Origin: a virus | IMG/VR virus record: IMGVR_UViG_3300035158_000282 | Span: 1 to 26,140 of that record | Reading direction: 5' to 3' (one strand) | Length of the DNA: 26,140 nt | The notes under the pieces: generated by a model | What the model saw: only the letters and a program-made list of their open reading frames with translations | What the model was told of the DNA's origin: nothing | Database searches by the model: none | Shown here: one piece after another, positions 16,101-23,445 of the stretch | Position numbering within the stretch: the stretch's first letter is position 1 | Layout of the letters: each line of letters opens with the position of its first letter | Made by a program: the position numbers and the translations under genes

Positions 16101-17253
16101 AGTTAAACACACCGTCTGTTTTTGTTTCCTTACGCTCAGTCACTATACCGTGGATGAGGATGTTCTTGTGAAATTTCACAAATGAAGAATAACTCCTTAA
16201 ACCATCAATATGATATTCTCCACCCGCCGTCTTTACCACCACACCTTCAGAACCTTGCTTGTGGGAAAGCTCTTTCGCAACTCTTACGAGCTCCTCATCA
16301 TCTAATACCTTCTTACTCGAAACAAGATTCAGGCCACTTTCCGGCTTGCCAAGAGTGGACTGCGGGAAGTTATACTTCTCCAGCCTCCCACGTCGGTCGA
16401 TGAAATTAACCTTGTGGAGATCCTTACCATCCTCAAACAGAATATCGAAAACGTTTGCAACGACTCCAGACTCATCGGGTTCACTGTGAGAATGGATGTA
16501 CCCGGCAACATCCTCTCGATCTAAATGTTCGTCACCTTTCCAAACCTCGATCTCGGCAGCAAGAGTTAGTGTAGATGGTTTGTTATCGCCCCTCAAGTTC
16601 TTGAGAGACTTTGAAAGCTCAGGGAAACGCTCAGTACACTCCGTACCATCATCCGTGACAATTCGAACTTCGCCAGATGCCTTCATCAAAATACAATGAA
16701 CCCCATCATACTTCTTCTCAACGTAGGCGGGGTAGTCGCCAACAAAATCCGCAAGATTCTCCACTGACATCCGTTCCTTCACCTCGGCTGCGCGAGCTGG
16801 TTTCATAGGATAGAAGAATTTACCCGCAGCAATGCGATCCTTACGCTTCGAAGTCTCGGCCTCCTCTAGAGGATCGGCAGATTTCTTTCGAATAATGTCA
16901 GTGTCTTGAACCTTACGATATTCGAACTCATCCTTCGGAACCACCACGAGATCGGCTGCCGGAACATGATCCCAGTTTGGTCCTACTGATGCTGGAATAA
17001 AGTGAACTTTCTTATCCGAATGCTCTTCAAATACGCGCTGCACCTTCATCATGAGGTTTCTATCTAGCTTGAGAACAATACCCTCCCCACCAGATTCCGC
17101 TCTCACAACGATATCAAGATCGTCCGGATCATCAGTTCCGTAGACGGAACTACCTGTTATGCTGAGAAAATCATGGATAAGGACAAAAGGCTTAGTCTTC
17201 TTCAGGTTCTCCGTCAGATTCCGAAACTTCTCCTTCTCTGGACGACTGGACAT
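13171..17253 (-). CDS. Giant fusion: nucleotidyltransferase, ATP-dependent DNA ligase, LigD-like 3'-phosphoesterase, XkdF-like prohead protease
   Basis: 1360 residues. (1) About 25-110: polymerase-beta-like nucleotidyltransferase, GSSVYG (35-39 region) and DLDIVV with acidic D45/D47. (2) About 140-360: ATP-dependent DNA ligase, motif I KYDG with nucleotidylated Lys K181, FDILFEDG (269-276), EGVVVK (336-341), and SFVKFHK with K360/K363. (3) About 364-452: OB-fold-like (STKVKANVGDIIEVEAETV, VPRFI). (4) About 491-645: YNYVVQHHYRGKSVHGDLRIEH, like the LigD 3'-phosphoesterase 'FVVQkH.ar.lHyDlRLE'. (5) About 650-1215: unrecognised, charged and Trp/Tyr-rich. (6) About 1228-1355: XkdF-like protease, with H1294 (TDHDKF), E1304 and S1348 (GFSWEG) as likely catalytic residues. 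The slot between portal and scaffold/capsid is that of a prohead protease. The start overlaps portal by 62 bases; GAGAGG is seven bases before the ATG. Confidence 0.8.
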   Translation of the reverse strand: MSSRPEKEKFRNLTENLKKTKPFVLIHDFLSITGSSVYGTDDPDDLDIVVRAESGGEGIVLKLDRNLMMKVQRVFEEHSDKKVHFIPASVGPNWDHVPAADLVVVPKDEFEYRKVQDTDIIRKKSADPLEEAETSKRKDRIAAGKFFYPMKPARAAEVKERMSVENLADFVGDYPAYVEKKYDGVHCILMKASGEVRIVTDDGTECTERFPELSKSLKNLRGDNKPSTLTLAAEIEVWKGDEHLDREDVAGYIHSHSEPDESGVVANVFDILFEDGKDLHKVNFIDRRGRLEKYNFPQSTLGKPESGLNLVSSKKVLDDEELVRVAKELSHKQGSEGVVVKTAGGEYHIDGLRSYSSFVKFHKNILIHGIVTERKETKTDGVFNYRYAIKSPNPATPVEVGGETYEDVGYTFSTKVKANVGDIIEVEAETVNVEDKDGQVDVTAWVPRFIGVSERKEADTVDAVIDAAEDEGILSIQDQKSDGDWPDGGDKEYNYVVQHHYRGKSVHGDLRIEHNDYLIGWTLMDQQEGEIDEPVTAMSQAVSEDADPDSFKINWKTGEFDKRQTRSGSIQRANIRCAPKKKEPSEWLKVEGVSPAGEVGATKEYPGVFHIVDEGKMAYGAQKPYFHEYFFDGKALEGRIIFRQISRKASKWTNSPTLAYTTVYGEEPDEMLRGRTEHGERDWNGLRVDEHLKDEWLDALSEIDLIEVRASCEGHGEDRPTYIVIRLNDDGLSESVAKSLHTPDNGYYARCDMGAENRPRICIAGKTWYGESDWKDWWDGLAGYISQSLSNAEKLSLEQFNVEGIDYDLAHPETRWPELLADLRYLGNSGYPKLSAGEEWGEWDMEALLKYFAKIVDVLRSVYFPLLPPSKDDESFDTSYWKAYRKAEQYMESSPPKEDEISGWNEQRESTIKSNKAEVLPPSDEEETPRSAFYWIMMKPKEQTPYVLQSGEKDWIPPKDFSCLPTNVKKNIPEKYQYWKFDDESKRKSVRDELIKEFEVHELGVPEEEEKKQAPELPPSSSYVEPMSSPDWRETIKNNLSASLFVLADDSVPLVELRRYIRKAEGNWLIKSKSSKIEDVFEDSNIVFDGEYYYAYRFKSESKYRLVRRWWRGQYVVRFGPSTEIYDLLVKDGGKTYHFEMDGDPREENVMAVPSEEGTDKLWSISDSSELDAGTALNPTKETPAWADVVAEGGVKILEDSASVKKFDLEGEKTIVIAREESGSNIWTAAYSEDSPNVKLGFKMMTKNEDLQIVGGVVYQADRFDTDGEKANSTVIRDAMYYFMEHGLKFSTDHDKFFRATVLECFQAEEDTQKAGGIVKAGDWYMTIRINDPNVWVLVKNEEIRGFSWEGRVMRRKIES

Positions 17254-18409
17254 TGTTTTTCCTCTCGCCTAGGTAGTGATCGTTGCCCCCATTCTCATAG
17301 GGTTCTCCAAGTCCGGTGACTTTCATGAACTCATTCGGTGTCAAACTGCCTCTGTCAAATTGGTCTGAGAGAGCATTCACAAGTGACTCAAAATCGAGCA
17401 GACCTATTGAAGTCTTATCGAACTCAAACCTACCTACACCTTCACCATAGCGAGGCATAAGTTGTCTATTGATTGCATCTTCAAGCTTTATCAGATGTGG
17501 AACGACTGTCAAGGTATAGAAAGCCTTAAGCTGCACATCATATGATGCATAACGAGCCGTTTCAACTAATCCTGCTAAGGCAGGTGGGACTCCCAATACC
17601 GATAGTTTTGCTTGTGTGATAAAGTCCATAAAGTCCGTCAAACCGCTCTCCTTCGGAGGTCGCGCAATATCCTTCCAGTCGATACCGAAGGGGAGTAGAG
17701 GAGTCTCATTGGAGTCTTCACCAGGGGACTGCCACTTCTGTTTCAGCCGCTTTGAAGCAGGTTCACTTATTCGAGACTGAGTTGTAAGGAAGCCCCTCGA
17801 TACACCATACCGCTTCAGGTAAGACCTAATCCATCTCCAACCATACTTATCAGCATTTACGATGTTGGAGAGAGGCTTAACTGATGGCATACCACGAAAA
17901 TCATTGGTGGGGTTAAAGTGTTTTGTATGAACCACCTCATCCTTATTGAACGTTTCCTTCTCCATACCAGCAGAGAACTCGTAATGAGATATTCTAGTAT
18001 TCTTATCATTCAACATAAGCTTTACACGGTCAGGTCTCATGTTGTAGAGTTCTCTAGGCACATTGAGTTTATCTGGAACAATCTCCCAGAAAAACTCTCC
18101 ACCTAATGAGAGATAGCATATAGTAGACTCAAAGAAATCGAATGAGCCCTCATCTTCATTGGGAGCTCTGAACAAGCTTAGTATAGGGTGTTCGATCTCC
18201 TCACCTTCCGGCCCCACAACACGACGCTCAGCCATTGCGCACGACCAAGCGATGAGACGCACAGCTCTTGTGATATATGGGTCGGTTTCGTATAGCTGTA
18301 AAAAAGACAACACACCGACAGGCGGTGGAATAGACGAACTCCCAAACAGACTCCCCAGTTTGATTGGGAGAGTTGCGGAAGCTTTACCAGCCCAATCGAA
18401 AAGTTTCAT
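17192..18409 (-). CDS. Portal protein, HK97 family
   Basis: 405 residues. The N-terminal part (LQLYETDPYITRAVRLIAWS, EHPILSLFRAPN, GSFDFFESTICYLSLGGEFF) and the C-terminal part (VLGVPPALAGLVETARYASY, LTVVPHLIKLEDAINRQLMP, SLTPNEFMKVTGL) follow the HK97/lambdoid portal pattern closely. The dodecameric portal sits at one capsid vertex, is the DNA channel and docks the terminase. The gene follows the terminase by 15 bases with GAGG before ATG 18409, and its last 62 bases overlap the start of the giant fusion gene. The C-terminal tail (residues about 380-405) is acidic and probably disordered. Confidence 0.93.
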   Translation of the reverse strand: MKLFDWAGKASATLPIKLGSLFGSSSIPPPVGVLSFLQLYETDPYITRAVRLIAWSCAMAERRVVGPEGEEIEHPILSLFRAPNEDEGSFDFFESTICYLSLGGEFFWEIVPDKLNVPRELYNMRPDRVKLMLNDKNTRISHYEFSAGMEKETFNKDEVVHTKHFNPTNDFRGMPSVKPLSNIVNADKYGWRWIRSYLKRYGVSRGFLTTQSRISEPASKRLKQKWQSPGEDSNETPLLPFGIDWKDIARPPKESGLTDFMDFITQAKLSVLGVPPALAGLVETARYASYDVQLKAFYTLTVVPHLIKLEDAINRQLMPRYGEGVGRFEFDKTSIGLLDFESLVNALSDQFDRGSLTPNEFMKVTGLGEPYENGGNDHYLGERKNNVQSSREGEVSESDGEPEED

Positions 18410-18424
18410 TTCCTCAACCTCTCT

Positions 18425-19645
18425 TTACAGTAAGTATATATCGAGTTGCCTATCATCTTCAAGTCCCATAACGAGATAACGCAGACAGTCGAGTAGGTGA
18501 TGAGGCGTCGATTTATCCGGTTTATCGTCTTTAGGCTTATATTTGTAGGTTGCGGCTTCAGAACGGAGATTCGGAAATAAATCTCGAGGAATTACGAGAC
18601 GCTCATCCGCAATCATCTCATTGATTTTGAGAATACCAGGACGAATGTCATTCACAGCCGGTCTTACATCCAAACCCAACGCCGAAAGCTCCTCCCTCTC
18701 ACGACGCGCCGCTGGGTCCATATAATAAGTGGTATCCATATCGAGGAACTCGAGAAGGTCCCTCAATAGCATATCTGATTTGTATAACTCCCGTCTAAAA
18801 TGAAGCTTGCCGTCATCGCCATAGATAGCAGTTAGTGCAGCAAACGGATCGCTCATTCCTGGGTCAACCGATCCTATACGATAATCATCTGCGTGAACCT
18901 TGTACGGATCCCCACTCGTCACACAATTTTCAAATCGAGGGAGTACTAGACCCTCCATACGCTCAAACACACCACGGTAACGCATGTTGAATTCACGAGG
19001 GTCAAGTACTTTCTCCATTCGTTTGTACTCGTCCATAGAGTACAGGGGATTGAGGACGGAAGGAAATCGTATAACGTGATAGGTTTCTGGCTCCTCTCCT
19101 TCCTCTAGTGTTATATGATTCCCATTCTCATCAAATTGATCAATTCGTGCATAGTCTTGGAACTCAAGCTTGAGCCAATTCTCTGCATAAGGTGTTGTAC
19201 TAATCAGAATCTTACCTTCACTCAACCCCACACGTGACTGTAGCACAACCCAAGCCCACCTTGAGTACTGTCCTGCTTCGTCCGCCCATGCCCCCTGAAG
19301 GTGGACGGACTCGATGGAGTGTGGTTTATCGGCAGAACGGAAATAGACCCGGCCTCCATCAGGCAACAGATAGATATTGGGCTGTAACTTCAACTCCCCT
19401 TCCAATTCCGTACCTTCGAAGAAGTTAAGGAACTCTTTACGCGATGCGTCTTCTAGGATCTTATAGGTCGGCGCAACCACCATCCACTCTTTCCCTGGGT
19501 GGTTTGAGATTTCCCTGTACAGCCATTTCGGACCGAACCACGTCTTGCCACTGCCGGTCCCTGCAATCATCGCTACGAAACGGGCCTCAGACTGTAAAGC
19601 AGCCCACTGGCCCGGATGTAGCTGAACTTCTTTCTTTTTCTTCAT
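18425..19645 (-). CDS. terL: Terminase large subunit (packaging ATPase/nuclease)
   Basis: 406 residues. Walker A GTGSGKT at 29-35, Walker B-like GAWADEA at 118-124 (D122, E123), and ISTTPYAENW at 148-157 as coupling motif. The C-terminal RNase H-like nuclease has GSVDPGMSDPFAA (D261), YYMDP (D310) and HHLLDCLRYLVMG (D386) as the three expected acidic residues. It is the motor that pumps DNA into proheads and cuts it. I chose ATG 19645: a candidate promoter would start RNA near 19664, leaving a short leader with GGGAAGGGGG. A TTG at 19657 (four extra residues) directly abuts that purine run and is less likely. Confidence 0.93.
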   Translation of the reverse strand: MKKKKEVQLHPGQWAALQSEARFVAMIAGTGSGKTWFGPKWLYREISNHPGKEWMVVAPTYKILEDASRKEFLNFFEGTELEGELKLQPNIYLLPDGGRVYFRSADKPHSIESVHLQGAWADEAGQYSRWAWVVLQSRVGLSEGKILISTTPYAENWLKLEFQDYARIDQFDENGNHITLEEGEEPETYHVIRFPSVLNPLYSMDEYKRMEKVLDPREFNMRYRGVFERMEGLVLPRFENCVTSGDPYKVHADDYRIGSVDPGMSDPFAALTAIYGDDGKLHFRRELYKSDMLLRDLLEFLDMDTTYYMDPAARREREELSALGLDVRPAVNDIRPGILKINEMIADERLVIPRDLFPNLRSEAATYKYKPKDDKPDKSTPHHLLDCLRYLVMGLEDDRQLDIYLL

Positions 19646-19670
19646 GTAGAATCTCAACCCCCTTCCCGAG

Positions 19671-19698
19671 AGTTTACCCCCTGCACTCTGCTCGTCAA
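19671..19698 (-). promoter_or_regulatory. Candidate late promoter before the terminase gene
   Basis: Minus-strand TTGACG (19698-19693), 16-base spacer, TAAACT (19676-19671). The predicted start is near 19664, about 20 bases before the terminase ATG. It is directly preceded by a perfect dyad (next feature), as expected for a regulated promoter. Confidence 0.45.
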
Positions 19699-19724
19699 GG
19701 TATGAATCCGTTCCGGATTCAACC
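19699..19724. promoter_or_regulatory. Dyad / possible operator abutting the terminase promoter
   Basis: TGAATCCG (19703-19710) and CGGATTCA (19714-19721) form a perfect 8-base inverted repeat around TTC. GGT (19699) and ACC (19724) extend it with one unpaired A. It ends exactly where the -35 hexamer begins. No T tract follows, so a terminator is unlikely; a regulator-binding site fits better. Confidence 0.45.
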
Positions 19725-19790
19725 TATGACTACGCATCGTTCGGGGTGAAGAAAAGGTTGTGGGGGTTATCGTTCTCAAAAAAAGCGGCC

Positions 19791-19862
19791 CTAGTTGTGG
19801 AAGCGCGTGATTAAGAACCAAACGGCCCATAACACGAAAAAACCATAGAGTATCAGAAACAT
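19791..19862 (-). CDS. Tiny membrane peptide, 23 residues
   Basis: ATG 19862 lies two bases after the methylase stop, with GGGAG seven bases upstream (the overlapping AGGA is closer still). The frame MFLILYGFFVLWAVWFLITR ends with FHN and a TAG. About 17 consecutive hydrophobic residues followed by a basic end make a single transmembrane helix. A seven-T run on the minus strand lies just beyond the stop. A competing 86-residue frame over the same bases overlaps the methylase end and has no such features. Function unknown; short TM peptides in phages include holin, spanin or antiholin parts and exclusion factors, none of which I can assign. Confidence 0.5.
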   Translation of the reverse strand: MFLILYGFFVLWAVWFLITRFHN

Positions 19863-19864
19863 TC

Positions 19865-20908
19865 CTATTCTCCCAAACGAGAGTGAACTCCAGAAGACTC
19901 GTCTGCGACCACATAGAGATACTCTTTGTTCCGCAGGTGACTGACTTCGCCTACTTTCTCGCCCTGAGGGTTGTGGATGCCTATCTGGGCACCAACGTAG
20001 CGCTTATAGTCGTTCTCGAGGATTGTCACCTCACCTCTTTCGCCGAGCAGACTCTCCATCTCCTCCCGGCTGAAATACCCCTCGTTATTGAACGACACGA
20101 CCAAGACTGGTGCGCTCACGGCATGGACCACTTTCTGCATCGCACGCTGGCACTGACGCTTAGAGTTGAAGGGACTTCTCCTTTGTCGGCAATCGACGCG
20201 TTTGCAGGCAACGCCGTACACTTCGGGTTTGTCCCATCGGACCAGAGTCTCCCAGACGTGGTAGTTGCCGAGGTAGGAGTGCTGGTTGTAAGGAGGATCA
20301 AGATAGGCCACGTCGCCTCTGAGCTCGTGGGCGGCGTCCAGGGCGTCCATGCAGTAGGCCGCCCCTTTTCCGTTCTGAGCCTGCGGCAGAACCTGTGGCA
20401 CGCGCAGCCTCAAGTCATTGAAAGAGCGGGAAGCCCACTGCTTGAGATACGCCATCTGTAGACCGGTCGTTGAATCAACACGGTCAGCAGCCTCCATGAG
20501 CGATGTAAGCAAGACGGCCTTGAGCTCCGGCTCCAGCCCCTTGCGCTCGATGGCTTCCCGAATAGCGTCTACCCGTTCCCCATTCTTCGGTTGTATGTAA
20601 CGCGAACGAACGCAGAAGGTCTCGGTGAAGTACCCGGGATTGCCCGGCAAGGCATTCAACTCGCGAACGAGCTTCTTTGCGTCGTCAACGACATCCTCCC
20701 GGTCAGCTTGCACGTAGCACGTGGCTAGGACGTGCGCGTAGGCGTTGTGGTCATTTGCGAGCACACGGTAGCCGGCGCGTTTGAGCGCGTGTCCCACGCG
20801 GGATGTGCCGGAGAACAGGTCAATGACCGTTCCGGCATTGGGCAGGGCTTCCACTGTCCGGAGGATGACCGGGAGGAGCTTCCGCTTGGAGCCGATGTAC
20901 TTGATCAC
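19865..20908 (-). CDS. DNA N6-adenine methyltransferase, D12 class
   Basis: 347 residues. The N-terminus MIKYIGSKRKLLP is the family's SAM-site opening; VIDLFSGTSRVGHALKRAGY (29-48) is the FxG SAM-binding motif, and VAYLDPPYNQHSYLG contains catalytic DPPY (204-207). It transfers a methyl group from S-adenosylmethionine to adenine in a short DNA site, which may protect phage DNA from host restriction or mark it; the target site cannot be read from sequence. GTG 20908 has GGAGG ten bases upstream. No cognate restriction enzyme is present. The gene looks visibly richer in G+C than neighbours on both sides, which suggests recent acquisition. Confidence 0.9.
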   Translation of the reverse strand: MIKYIGSKRKLLPVILRTVEALPNAGTVIDLFSGTSRVGHALKRAGYRVLANDHNAYAHVLATCYVQADREDVVDDAKKLVRELNALPGNPGYFTETFCVRSRYIQPKNGERVDAIREAIERKGLEPELKAVLLTSLMEAADRVDSTTGLQMAYLKQWASRSFNDLRLRVPQVLPQAQNGKGAAYCMDALDAAHELRGDVAYLDPPYNQHSYLGNYHVWETLVRWDKPEVYGVACKRVDCRQRRSPFNSKRQCQRAMQKVVHAVSAPVLVVSFNNEGYFSREEMESLLGERGEVTILENDYKRYVGAQIGIHNPQGEKVGEVSHLRNKEYLYVVADESSGVHSRLGE

Positions 20909-20938
20909 GCGATTCTACCCTCCTGACATATCCAATGT

Positions 20939-21259
20939 CTACATATTCCTTCCCGGATCATCCACCTTTTCCTCCCACTCCTCGCCTTCCAAACCATTAA
21001 GGAAGGAGCGAATAAGAACGGGGATGGAGCCCCAACATACGACGTTGTGGCCGCATAGATCACTGTGGTGAAGCGGTAGCTCTTTTATCCTTATCACCTG
21101 ATCCACTCCAGTTGGTGTTGCGGAAGGAATTCGGATCTTAAACACAAGGATCTTGTTGTGATCGCCTTCCTCAATCTTAATGTCCTCGATTGAGTACTGT
21201 GCGGGCAGATTCATAATCTGTGCCATCGCTTGCAGGTTTAGCTCAACTCCACATCGCAT
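20939..21259 (-). CDS. Small protein of unknown function
   Basis: 106 residues, no recognised family. It begins MRCGVELNLQAMAQIMNLPA, has two or three strands (ILVFKIRIPSA, VIRIKELPL), a DLCGHNVVCWGSIPVLIRSF segment and an acidic C-terminus (EGEEWEEKVDD). AGGAG lies seven bases before ATG 21259, and the gene overlaps the HD gene by 22 bases, so it belongs to the same transcript. No membrane segment or catalytic motif is evident. Confidence 0.6.
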   Translation of the reverse strand: MRCGVELNLQAMAQIMNLPAQYSIEDIKIEEGDHNKILVFKIRIPSATPTGVDQVIRIKELPLHHSDLCGHNVVCWGSIPVLIRSFLNGLEGEEWEEKVDDPGRNM

Positions 21260-21804
21260 TCGAAATCTCCTAATCTGTGTCTAATGTTGATTAACTCTTT
21301 TGAGAAAATAAAACGAGCTGGTGTGTAGGAGCGTGGTTTGATTTTTATATCCAGTGGCGTATAGCCCTCTCGGAAAGGAGTGAACTGATCGAGCGGTGTA
21401 TTTGGAAACAACTCTCGTGCTTCAGCCAGTAAGAGCCTCATATCCATTTCGTGGATCTTGTTTGGGAGAGGGTACGTCCCTCCGAAACGCTGCATTATCA
21501 CTTTGAGAACGGCATTCTCCATGTCTTGATACAAAGGTAGAGCTTTCTTTATCGGAGCGCTAATGTCCCCCAAGTATGCCTCCGCAGCGTCGTGGAGAAG
21601 GGCGGTGAGCTTTAGCTGGTCGTCTTCCATACACTTTGAAAGATGAACGCTATGCTGTGCCACGGAATAAAATGATGCTGACTGCCCGCTAAAACGACAT
21701 GTCTGAGCGAGACCGTGCGCGATATCAATGAGCTCAATATCGCTGGTATGGAGCCGGAGAGGATTAATAAGCTTGCCAGAGAATGTAACAACTTGGATAT
21801 TCAT
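21238..21804 (-). CDS. HD-domain phosphohydrolase (nucleotidase-like)
   Basis: 188 residues. RFSGQSASFYSVAQHSVHLS supplies the first metal His (H51) and ALLHDAAEAYLGDISAPIKK the HD pair (H71, D72), a signature of phage and bacterial HD nucleotidases/phosphohydrolases related to YfbR. Such enzymes remove phosphate from deoxynucleotides, which in phages can tune the nucleotide pool. ATG 21804 shares its A with the stop of the upstream gene (TAATG) and AAGGCGGGG precedes it. Upstream in-frame codons to 21837 lie inside that gene and are unlikely to be used. Substrate unknown. Confidence 0.85.
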   Translation of the reverse strand: MNIQVVTFSGKLINPLRLHTSDIELIDIAHGLAQTCRFSGQSASFYSVAQHSVHLSKCMEDDQLKLTALLHDAAEAYLGDISAPIKKALPLYQDMENAVLKVIMQRFGGTYPLPNKIHEMDMRLLLAEARELFPNTPLDQFTPFREGYTPLDIKIKPRSYTPARFIFSKELINIRHRLGDFECDVELS

Positions 21805-23030
21805 TACACCCCGCCTTCCCAAATCGCCATTTCCCACTCGCTTCGGTTAAAGTGGTAACCTTTATCATAGAACGGGAAGAAACGGGGGGTGAACTGCGAA
21901 ACTGCGCCGTTGTTGTCTTGGGAAAACTCCACAATGAAGAAACCGACATGAGCTTGGATATGGCGCGAGCGCATGAAACTCGTCTGGTCACACCCACATC
22001 CTGCCATCACAACATGGACATTACGGGGAAAGAACCACCCAGCTTTATGAAAATGGCCAACTAGGAGGATGTTCGGCTTCTCCCCGCCTTGATAGCTCGC
22101 CACAATTTTCTGTGGTTTGTAGGATTGTGCATAGCTACTACCACCTGCTGGATGCAGGATCCGCATAATCACACTACCTCCTTTACCGGCAAACTCAACA
22201 TCACGTTCAAGGTGGCCGAGAAACTTCAAGTCATCTCTACCCTGTTTTTCCGCAACCATCTGAATGTACTCACCGATCTCCAAACCAATCTTCTTCTGAT
22301 ACCACCCCTCGTGACACTTTCCTGTAATAAAGTGGGTCGTGATTCCTTCCCGTTCGGGGTACATATCCATCAGGTAGTAGCACTGGTCAGTGCAGTTGCG
22401 GAACAAAACCTCATCCGCGTTAATCGACTCCCTGTACCCATCAATAATGTTCCCGGCATGAAATACATCCGTTATGCCTTCATTAGCAAACTTCTCATAC
22501 GCCATCTCATTCATATCTAGCCGCTGAGATTTGCTACCTATATGCGTATCGGATATCACACCAATTTTGGTAATAGGATCACTAACACGGCTGAAATCCT
22601 TCATCACCACACGAGAGGATGGCAGGAGATCTTGAAGCTCAAATATACCCTCAACCTCCCTCACCATCCACCCGGAAGACTTAAGTGATCGTACCATATC
22701 CAACGCTTCGTCTTCGCTGGACCCCAGTCCTTCTGACAACTCCCTAAGTGCCACACCCTTCTTAAGAATTTCAATTGCTGCCATGCGGTATGTAGGGTGC
22801 TGTGGGTTGAATTTAGGGTGCTTCGATAGTTTGGCAGTTGGGGTTGGTTCTTTTGTCTCCACCAACTCCCTCGCCACCTTAGCCACTCTGCGGGCTTCCC
22901 TCCACGTACAGCCGGTCACCTGACGTAGTTCTCTACGACCAAGATAATCCTTATCAGGACGGTCCTTCGCTTGATCAATTGCAACTTCAAGTAAACGACG
23001 TTCTTGGGAACTCAAATCACGTTTATTCAT
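21804..23030 (-). CDS. Calcineurin-like metallophosphoesterase with N-terminal helical DNA-binding-like region
   Basis: About 408 residues. Residues 1-135 look like tandem small helical domains (GRRELRQVTGCTWREARRVA; MAAIEILKKGVALRELSEGL; MVRSLKSSGWMVREVEG), the last resembling a winged helix. From 155: GVISDTHIG (D161, H163), FHAGNIIDG (194-197), ITGKCHEGW (H240), ILHPAGG (H293) and LLVGHFHKA (H326, H328) give the metallophosphoesterase ladder. Two usual residues differ: the bridging Asp of 'GD' is Asn194 and the Asn of 'GNH' is replaced (GKCH), so metal use or activity may be altered. ATG 23030 is preferred (GGGAG six bases upstream) over GTG 23045. It overlaps the upstream gene by eight bases and may act on nucleic acid. 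Confidence 0.8.
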   Translation of the reverse strand: MNKRDLSSQERRLLEVAIDQAKDRPDKDYLGRRELRQVTGCTWREARRVAKVARELVETKEPTPTAKLSKHPKFNPQHPTYRMAAIEILKKGVALRELSEGLGSSEDEALDMVRSLKSSGWMVREVEGIFELQDLLPSSRVVMKDFSRVSDPITKIGVISDTHIGSKSQRLDMNEMAYEKFANEGITDVFHAGNIIDGYRESINADEVLFRNCTDQCYYLMDMYPEREGITTHFITGKCHEGWYQKKIGLEIGEYIQMVAEKQGRDDLKFLGHLERDVEFAGKGGSVIMRILHPAGGSSYAQSYKPQKIVASYQGGEKPNILLVGHFHKAGWFFPRNVHVVMAGCGCDQTSFMRSRHIQAHVGFFIVEFSQDNNGAVSQFTPRFFPFYDKGYHFNRSEWEMAIWEGGV

Positions 23031-23445
23031 CGTCTTCTCCCTCACTAGAAATTTCTACCGCAGTTTCCCCTCCCTTAACATACAACCTAACCTTCGCTTT
23101 CTCCTCCTTGCCCTCCGAGCTAAGTTTCTCGTAACGCTTCATCAATGGCTCCATTGTGAGCAGGAACTTGATTGGGTCTTCGCTGAATTTAGTCTGGAGT
23201 GCGATTCGAAGGTGTTCGAGATTAGATTCGTCCTTCAGAATCTCATTTATGATTGCTTTTGCTTCTTTTAGACCAACAGCCAACGGGTGGGTTTTTGCCA
23301 GTGTGCTGTGGGAGAGGGGCCGCCTTTTAAGTCTACCATCCGCATCCCGTTCTGTTGGATCGAGCGGAGCTGGCATATCATCAGCGGGGATAGGAAGCTC
23401 ATCTTTGGTTTCGTCCAACAATGCGTCAACTTCCTTCTTTGGCAT
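23023..23445 (-). CDS. Unknown helical protein, possible terminase small subunit
   Basis: 140 residues: a disordered acidic N-terminal part (about 1-45, ELPIPADDMPAPLDPTE) and a helical part (LKEAKAIINEILKDESNLEH, LRIALQTKFSEDPIKFLLTM, EPLMKRYEKLSSEGKEEKAK), then a short strand and an acidic tail. The 'DPikFl....mPl' stretch resembles small terminase-like and related phage DNA-binding proteins, and no other small terminase candidate is visible upstream of terL. The genes between it and terL make this tentative. ATG 23445 overlaps the nuclease gene by 20 bases. Confidence 0.35.
   Translation of the reverse strand: MPKKEVDALLDETKDELPIPADDMPAPLDPTERDADGRLKRRPLSHSTLAKTHPLAVGLKEAKAIINEILKDESNLEHLRIALQTKFSEDPIKFLLTMEPLMKRYEKLSSEGKEEKAKVRLYVKGGETAVEISSEGEDDE

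Noticed and set aside
19699-19724. tRNA T-arm or terminator
   Set aside because: No cloverleaf can be drawn around the stem, and no T run follows it on either strand.
19654-19914. Leftward 86-codon frame between methylase and terminase
   Set aside because: It overlaps the methylase end, crosses the dyad and promoter, and has no domain or composition typical of a protein; the 23-residue membrane frame fits better.
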